Origin: Radiobacillus kanasensis
GTDB lineage: Bacteria; Bacillota; Bacilli; Bacillales; Amphibacillaceae
Assembly (NCBI RefSeq): GCF_021049245.1
Contig: NZ_CP088020.1
Span: 2,238,001 to 2,302,000 of the forward strand
Direction: 5' to 3'
Length of the DNA stretch: 64,000 nt
The position numbers and the translations under genes are program-made. Below are positions 59,463 to 64,000 of the stretch, piece after piece (the first letter of the stretch is position 1; each line of letters begins with the position of its first letter). Under the pieces are notes generated by a model that was not told the origin of the DNA, did no database searches, and worked only from the letters and a program-made list of their open reading frames with translations.

Positions 59463-60215
59463 TCATCCTATATGTACATACCAGTACCAAATGTCATTTC
59501 CAAAAAAGTAACTAATTAATGCTCCAACCGCAATAAATGGTCCAAATGGTACCGGTTCCTTCCGATGGATCAAACGAAACAAAAGGAGCAGTCCACTTAC
59601 AATAGCTCCAATTATTGTAGAAAAGAAGAATGCGATACAGATATTTTTTAGGCCAAGTACAAATCCGAGTACTCCAAATAACTTCATATCTCCCGCCCCC
59701 ATCCCACCTTTGCTAACGAGAATTACGATTGCAATTATAACAAATCCCGCGCTAGCTCCGAGTATCTTTGATAACCAAGGTGTGTCCGGTTGCCACATCG
59801 AATAAACCAAAAACAGTGGCAGAAAAAAGATTAAGATTCGATTGGGGATCAACATGTACTTCAAATCAGAAACGATAATAATGGTTATTAGAGACACAAG
59901 AAGTAACCCTTCTAATAAAGTAGGCTGAAAGCCAAAGTGAAGATAGGTAAATAAAAATAAAAAGCCAGTAGAAATTTCTATGAGAGGATATAGTTTTGAA
60001 ATGGGGGTAGCACAATGGCGACATTTCCCTGATTGAATAACGAAAGAAAGGATGGGTATTAACTCAAACCAGCGCAAAGGATTAGAGCAGGACGGGCATT
60101 GAGAACGTTGGGATTGAAAAAAGGTTTTAGTTGGAACTCTTAAGCCGACTACGTTAAAAAAAGAGCCAAATAGTGTGCCTAATAGAAAATAGTAAATTGC
60201 TATAATGGTTTGCAT
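59463..60215 (-). CDS. Prepilin peptidase (PilD/ComC type, A24 family)
   Basis: A 250-residue membrane protein that cleaves and N-methylates prepilins. N-terminal zinc domain with Cys40, Cys43, Cys65 and Cys68 (CPSC...CRHC), catalytic Asp117 (VSDLKYMLIP) and Asp176 (GMGAGDMKLFGVLGF), the GxGD signature. About eight membrane helices. Position next to the pilin and pil genes, and in the region (comC-spoIIB-maf) where B. subtilis has comC. So the same enzyme may serve both pili and competence pseudopili. Confidence 0.94.
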   Translation of the reverse strand: MQTIIAIYYFLLGTLFGSFFNVVGLRVPTKTFFQSQRSQCPSCSNPLRWFELIPILSFVIQSGKCRHCATPISKLYPLIEISTGFLFLFTYLHFGFQPTLLEGLLLVSLITIIIVSDLKYMLIPNRILIFFLPLFLVYSMWQPDTPWLSKILGASAGFVIIAIVILVSKGGMGAGDMKLFGVLGFVLGLKNICIAFFFSTIIGAIVSGLLLLFRLIHRKEPVPFGPFIAVGALISYFFGNDIWYWYVHIG

Positions 60216-60288
60216 GTTGGCATGTCTCCTATATATATTTGAAACGGGTCCCTAATAGGAACCCATTTCAGGATTATTCGTCAACCGA

Positions 60289-60696
60289 TTAATCTCCATC
60301 ATTGTCGTCATCTGAATCATCATCCGCATCTGTACCCTTAGCATTAAATGTGTACTCTCCATTTTCAACTAAAACATAAGCTCCATCCCAATTTCCTGCT
60401 AGGTCTTCATCATTTTCAATATAATCATTAGTAATAAGTGTGTCTATTTCATATCCTTTATTGTTACCATTATTTACATCCTCTACAGCCAAACCATTAG
60501 CATCCGCTAATCTTGCAGCTTCCTCAAAGAGTTCCTCTTGTGATTCTGTCACGTCACCTTTTGCTTTAGTAATTATAGTCGAAATCCCCGGAATCGCAAT
60601 CGCAGTAATAATCGCTAAAATAGCAATAACCGCAAGCAACTCTACTAACGTAAATCCTCGTTCTCTTTTCCACAATTTCTTTAATGTTTGTAACAT
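60289..60696 (-). CDS. Type IV pilin with Asp-rich C-terminus
   Basis: A 135-residue prepilin. Leader MLQTLKKLWKRERG, cleavage before Phe15, then FTLVELLAVIAILAIITAIA with Glu at mature position 5. The globular part is acidic and ends with TDADDDSDDDNDGD. The repeated D-x-D spacing is reminiscent of calcium-binding loops. No cysteines, so no disulfide. ATG with AAGGGAGGGAGTAAGTC upstream. Likely the major pilin; only one pilin gene is in the visible part of the operon. Confidence 0.93.
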   Translation of the reverse strand: MLQTLKKLWKRERGFTLVELLAVIAILAIITAIAIPGISTIITKAKGDVTESQEELFEEAARLADANGLAVEDVNNGNNKGYEIDTLITNDYIENDEDLAGNWDGAYVLVENGEYTFNAKGTDADDDSDDDNDGD

Positions 60697-60783
60697 AAGA
60701 CTTACTCCCTTCCCATTTATAATAAATTCTATTACTGTTCTAAGACTATTATACTATAAAGTTTCTATTGAATGGGAATTCCA

Positions 60784-61983
60784 TTAAAAACTCTCGAAAA
60801 ACGAAAACATCGGAATAACGATAGCCATGACGATACCCCCAACTACAACGGAAAGAATGACAATCATAAGTGGCTCTAGTACTGCCTTCAGACGCTCGGA
60901 GGCATAATCCAAGTCATCTTCATAGAAATCTGCTACTTTTTCTAGCATTTCATCTAAGGATCCAGATTGTTCACCTATCGCAACCATTTGCGTTAATAAA
61001 GGCGGGAAAGACCAATGCCTTTCCATAGGTTTAACCATCGACTCTCCTTCTTCGATAGAGTCGCGAGCCTGACTTAATACGTCTTGCATGACCTCATTTT
61101 TCACAATTTCTTCGGTTATTTTTAATGACTGGAGAATAGGAGTTGACCCTTTCAAGAGTACACTCCAGGTCCTGGTCATTCTCGCTAATAAGGATTTATG
61201 ATAGAAAGAACCAAAGATAGGTGTTCTTAGTTTAAAGTGATCCAATTGTTTTGAGTATTTTGTCCTGCGGTCTATATACCCATATAAAACGACAAGTAAT
61301 CCTAAAATTAATAAAATCACCCACCAAATTTGTTGAAATACGTCAGATATTTGTAATAAAACCTTCGTATAAACGGGCAATTCCTGTTCCATTGATGTAA
61401 ACATGTTTTCAAAGACAGGTAAAATAAAGGCAAATAAAAACATCGTGATTAGAAAGGCAACACTTCCAACTACTGCTGGATAAAGCGATGCAGCCATTAC
61501 TTTTTGTTTCAGTCGATATTGTTTCTCATAATACAGCGCCATATTTTCTAGAATCTCATCTAAATTACCACTTACTTCCCCTGCAACGAACATGTTGACG
61601 AGTAATTCTGGAAACACCTTTGGATGTTCTTCTACTGCACGGGATAACGGTTGACCAGCCTCTAAGTCCATCTTGATCGCAAACAAGACTTCTTTAAAAA
61701 AGCGGTTGTTCGTCTGTTCTAATAGAATAGATGTGCTTTCTGCCAGACTTATTCCTGCCTTCATCAGAGTGGACATTTGTCTTAAAAAAAGAATAAGCTC
61801 CCTTTGTTTCACTTGTGAAAATATCGTTACATCTTTATATAAAATAGAATCTAAAGGGTATAAGTCAAAGATAGTCCAGTTTCTATCCTGCAGGATTTCA
61901 AGAGCGTCTTCTTCTGATAACGCATGAATCTTTCCAGTCTTAAGCTTCCCGTGTTTGTTTCTTCCTTTGTAGCGATAGTACAT
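60784..61983 (-). CDS. pilC: Type IV pilus inner-membrane platform protein PilC
   Basis: A 399-residue GspF-family protein with two cytosolic GspF domains (about residues 60-185 and 265-385; LILFLRQMSTLMKAGISLAE, TRTWSVLLKGSTPILQSLKI, MVAIGEQSGSLDEMLEKVAD) and three membrane helices (about 165-195, 215-235, 370-395). It links the ATPases to the pilus base. ATG at 61983 has GAGGTG six bases upstream, one base after the pilT stop; the GTG 18 bases earlier lacks a site. Confidence 0.94.
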   Translation of the reverse strand: MYYRYKGRNKHGKLKTGKIHALSEEDALEILQDRNWTIFDLYPLDSILYKDVTIFSQVKQRELILFLRQMSTLMKAGISLAESTSILLEQTNNRFFKEVLFAIKMDLEAGQPLSRAVEEHPKVFPELLVNMFVAGEVSGNLDEILENMALYYEKQYRLKQKVMAASLYPAVVGSVAFLITMFLFAFILPVFENMFTSMEQELPVYTKVLLQISDVFQQIWWVILLILGLLVVLYGYIDRRTKYSKQLDHFKLRTPIFGSFYHKSLLARMTRTWSVLLKGSTPILQSLKITEEIVKNEVMQDVLSQARDSIEEGESMVKPMERHWSFPPLLTQMVAIGEQSGSLDEMLEKVADFYEDDLDYASERLKAVLEPLMIVILSVVVGGIVMAIVIPMFSFFESF

Positions 61984-61984
61984 G

Positions 61985-63025
61985 CTAGGCACCTCTTCCA
62001 CTTAAGAAGGGCAATGCGATTTCCTCGGAAATAACGCGTTGTTGGAGTAATTGCTTCACGCTCATTTCCAAGGTGTGCATGCCTTGATCCTTAGACGATT
62101 GCATAAAACTAGGGATCTGATGCATTTTATCATTACGAATTAAGTTTTTGATCGCAACAGTGTTTCGCAAAATTTCAGTTGCAGCTCGTCTACCCGAGTA
62201 ATCAGCTGTCGGAAGTAGTCTCTGAGATATAATAGCCTCCAAAACATTAGCAAGCTGTGTTCGAATTTGATCCTTTTGTTGGGAAGGAAACACATCTATT
62301 ATTCGATCCATCGTCGATGCGGCATCTGTTGTATGGAGAGTGCCTAGAACGAGATGGCCGGTTTCCGCTGCCGTAATGGCAGTCGAAATCGTTTCCCAAT
62401 CGCGCATTTCCCCAACTAAAATGACATCAGGATCTTGCCTTAAGCAGGCACGCAACCCATTAAAAAAAGATAGTGTATCAAATCCAACCTCACGTTGATC
62501 AATAATGCTACGCTGATGGGAGTGCAAATATTCAATCGGGTCTTCCAACGTAATAATATGTTTGGACAAGTGCTGGTTCATATAATCAATCATAGAAGCT
62601 AACGTTGTACTTTTTCCGCTTCCTGTTGGTCCAGTTACTAAGATTAATCCATGCTGGCTTTTGGCAATCGTTTTTAAAATACTTGGTAGCTGTAAATCGT
62701 CAATAGACGGAATCGAGGATGGAATGATTCGCGCAGCGATCGATATACAGTTTCTTTGGTGAAAGATATTAATTCGAAACCTAGAAACCCCTCTAATTCC
62801 ATAAGAAAGATCGAGCTCCTTCTTTTCCAAAAATAGCTTCCACTGTTCTTCTGAAAGGACAGACTGCACCATTTCTTCGGTATCTTTCGGTTTCAATTCC
62901 CCCTCCTCTTCGGAAAACTTTAAATCCCCGTTAACACGGAAGACAGGCTTTGATCCAACCGTGAGATGTATGTCAGATGCTTTATATTGATGAGCAGTTG
63001 TTAGTAGTGAGTCAAAACGGTTCAT
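61985..63025 (-). CDS. pilT: Twitching-motility retraction ATPase PilT
   Basis: A 346-residue ATPase. Walker A TGPTGSGKST at residues 131-140, Asp box ITLEDPIEYLHSHQRSIIDQ near 157-176, Walker B DPDVILVGEMRDWE near 197-210, His box GHLVLGTLHTTDAAS near 225-240. AIRNLIR-type C-terminal segment is seen as VAIKNLIRNDK. PilT removes pilin subunits and powers retraction, so the pili here are predicted to be retractile. Ordering: pilB, pilT, pilC. Confidence 0.95.
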   Translation of the reverse strand: MNRFDSLLTTAHQYKASDIHLTVGSKPVFRVNGDLKFSEEEGELKPKDTEEMVQSVLSEEQWKLFLEKKELDLSYGIRGVSRFRINIFHQRNCISIAARIIPSSIPSIDDLQLPSILKTIAKSQHGLILVTGPTGSGKSTTLASMIDYMNQHLSKHIITLEDPIEYLHSHQRSIIDQREVGFDTLSFFNGLRACLRQDPDVILVGEMRDWETISTAITAAETGHLVLGTLHTTDAASTMDRIIDVFPSQQKDQIRTQLANVLEAIISQRLLPTADYSGRRAATEILRNTVAIKNLIRNDKMHQIPSFMQSSKDQGMHTLEMSVKQLLQQRVISEEIALPFLSGRGA

Positions 63026-63037
63026 GATTCGTTCCTC

Positions 63038-64000
63038 CTATTCTTCCATCGTAACACGTAATACTTCTTCAATTGTGGTCCAGCCATCTTTTATCTTTTG
63101 CAATCCATCTTCAACGAGAAATGCCATACTACTATTTCTAAGATGGTCACGAATCGCTGAAACAGAAGCATGATTCATCAGCATTTCTCTGACTTTATCA
63201 TCAATGACTAGTAGTTCATGAATAGCCATTCGTCCTCGATACCCCGTATGTTTGCAACGCTCACACCCTTGTCCAAAGGAGACAGTGTCCACATTTAAAT
63301 TGTATTTAGTAAAAAGGGTTTGCTCTACAGAAGTTAATGGACGCTCTTTCTTACAATCAGGACATATTCGGCGCACTAATCGTTGCGCCATAATGCCGGA
63401 AACCGAGGAAACAACGAGAAATGGCTCTACGTCCATATCTAGTAACCTTGGGATTGCACCTACCGCACTATTCGTGTGAAGGGTGCTAAAGACAAGGTGA
63501 CCCGTCAACGAAGCACGAACGGCAATTTCTGCCGTTTCCTTATCTCGTATTTCTCCTACCATAATGATATTGGGATCTTGCCTTAAGATGGACCGAAGGC
63601 CTTTGGCGAAAGTTAATCCAATCGATTGATTGACCTGTACTTGATTCACGCCAGGAAGTTGGAATTCAACTGGATCTTCGATGGTGACAATATTCACTTG
63701 CTCATTATTTAAATAATGAATAGATGCATACAGTGTCGACGTTTTACCTGACCCTGTTGGACCTGTGAGAAGGATTAATCCAGAAGGTTTTTCTATTAAT
63801 TGAACGTATGATTGATGAATATCTTGGCTAAAATCAATCTCCGTCAATTTTTTAAGGACGTGAGACAAATCTAATAAGCGTAATACTATCTTTTCTCCAT
63901 ATACAGTAGGAAGGGTTGAAATACGTACATCCACTGCCGTTTTATGAATAGTAGTTCGGAACCTACCATCTTGGGGGAGTCTGGATTCAGTAATGTTTAA
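63038..64000 (-). CDS. pilB: Type IV pilus assembly ATPase PilB (N-terminal part outside the window)
   Basis: The last 320 residues of PilB. The frame is open to the right edge and reads LNITESRLPQDGRF at the boundary, a typical PilB segment, so the gene simply continues. Walker A TGPTGSGKTSTL, Asp box TIEDPVEFQLPGVNQVQVN, Walker B DPNIIMVGEIRDKETAE and the zinc-binding CPDC...CERC near the C-terminus are present. PilB polymerises pilin. It is the first visible gene of the pil operon; the promoter lies beyond the window. Confidence 0.95.
   Translation of the reverse strand, partial: LNITESRLPQDGRFRTTIHKTAVDVRISTLPTVYGEKIVLRLLDLSHVLKKLTEIDFSQDIHQSYVQLIEKPSGLILLTGPTGSGKTSTLYASIHYLNNEQVNIVTIEDPVEFQLPGVNQVQVNQSIGLTFAKGLRSILRQDPNIIMVGEIRDKETAEIAVRASLTGHLVFSTLHTNSAVGAIPRLLDMDVEPFLVVSSVSGIMAQRLVRRICPDCKKERPLTSVEQTLFTKYNLNVDTVSFGQGCERCKHTGYRGRMAIHELLVIDDKVREMLMNHASVSAIRDHLRNSSMAFLVEDGLQKIKDGWTTIEEVLRVTMEE

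Noticed and set aside
63038..63934. PilB read as a truncated pseudogene starting at GTG 63934
   Set aside because: The frame continues open to the window edge with typical PilB sequence, so the gene is only cut by the window.

Overview
The window is a chromosomal segment of an endospore-forming, low-to-middle GC Gram-positive bacterium of the Bacillaceae type. This follows from the gene content (spoVB, spoIVFA/FB, bofC, safA, coxA, rsfA, spo0B, spoIIB, comN) and from a gene order that closely follows the comC-to-alaS region of Bacillus subtilis. The coding style (TTG/GTG starts with strong AGGAGG-type ribosome sites) and the intergenic repeat families also fit Bacillaceae. I cannot name the genus. 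Nearly all genes are on the minus strand. The exceptions are rarA, rsfA, the yrvJ-like amidase, spoVB and the yrzE-like gene. No rRNA, tRNA, CRISPR array, prophage or intact insertion sequence was seen.

Layout, left to right. 1-340: first codons of alaS with its T-box leader and a consensus promoter. 0.3-8.3 kb: AI-2E-type transporter, zinc-ribbon peptide, recD2, TPR protein, mnmA with its dedicated cysteine desulfurase, cymR and a YczE-type membrane protein. 8.4-11.4 kb: rarA, rsfA, repeats and a 6S RNA. 11.5-15.1 kb: hisS-aspS with a His-specific T-box, plus a 57-codon ORF. 15.2-22.8 kb: cell-wall amidase, dtd, rel, apt, recJ. 22.8-28.1 kb: LapA-domain protein, secDF, comN, spoVB. 28-36.4 kb: APH(6)-type kinase, DUF421 protein, ArsB/NhaD permease, yrzE-like, yajC, tgt, queA, DUF2905 protein, ruvB, ruvA. 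36.5-41.5 kb: bofC, a membrane orphan, yebC, coxA, a CotS-like kinase, safA. 42.2-45.4 kb: pheA, pheB, obg, spo0B. 45.6-49.8 kb: rpmA-prp-rplU, an RNase E/G, spoIVFB-spoIVFA. 50.6-57.3 kb: minD-minC-mreD-mreC-mreB, radC, maf, spoIIB. 57.5-64.0 kb: a type IV pilus operon (pilB-pilT-pilC-pilin-prepilin peptidase-pilM-pilN-pilO), running off the right edge.

Functional themes are tRNA modification and charging (mnmA, tgt, queA, alaS, hisS, aspS, dtd), DNA repair and recombination (recD2, rarA, recJ, ruvAB, radC), protein export (secDF, yajC), cell shape and division-site selection (mreBCD, minCD), and sporulation. The sporulation set includes the pro-sigma-K checkpoint players SpoIVFA, SpoIVFB and BofC, and the coat/cortex proteins SafA and CoxA.

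Most notable points: (1) the bifunctional (p)ppGpp synthetase/hydrolase Rel has proline in place of the catalytic HD-motif histidine (residue 77) while its synthetase motifs look intact; (2) a full type IV pilus operon occupies the place where B. subtilis keeps only comC, and its pilin has an Asp-rich tail; (3) the RNase E/G homologue lacks the usual Zn-link cysteines; (4) three families of non-coding repeats (A: two copies, B: two, C: three) sit between or at the ends of transcription units; (5) two -35 boxes are built around the stop codon of the upstream ORF.
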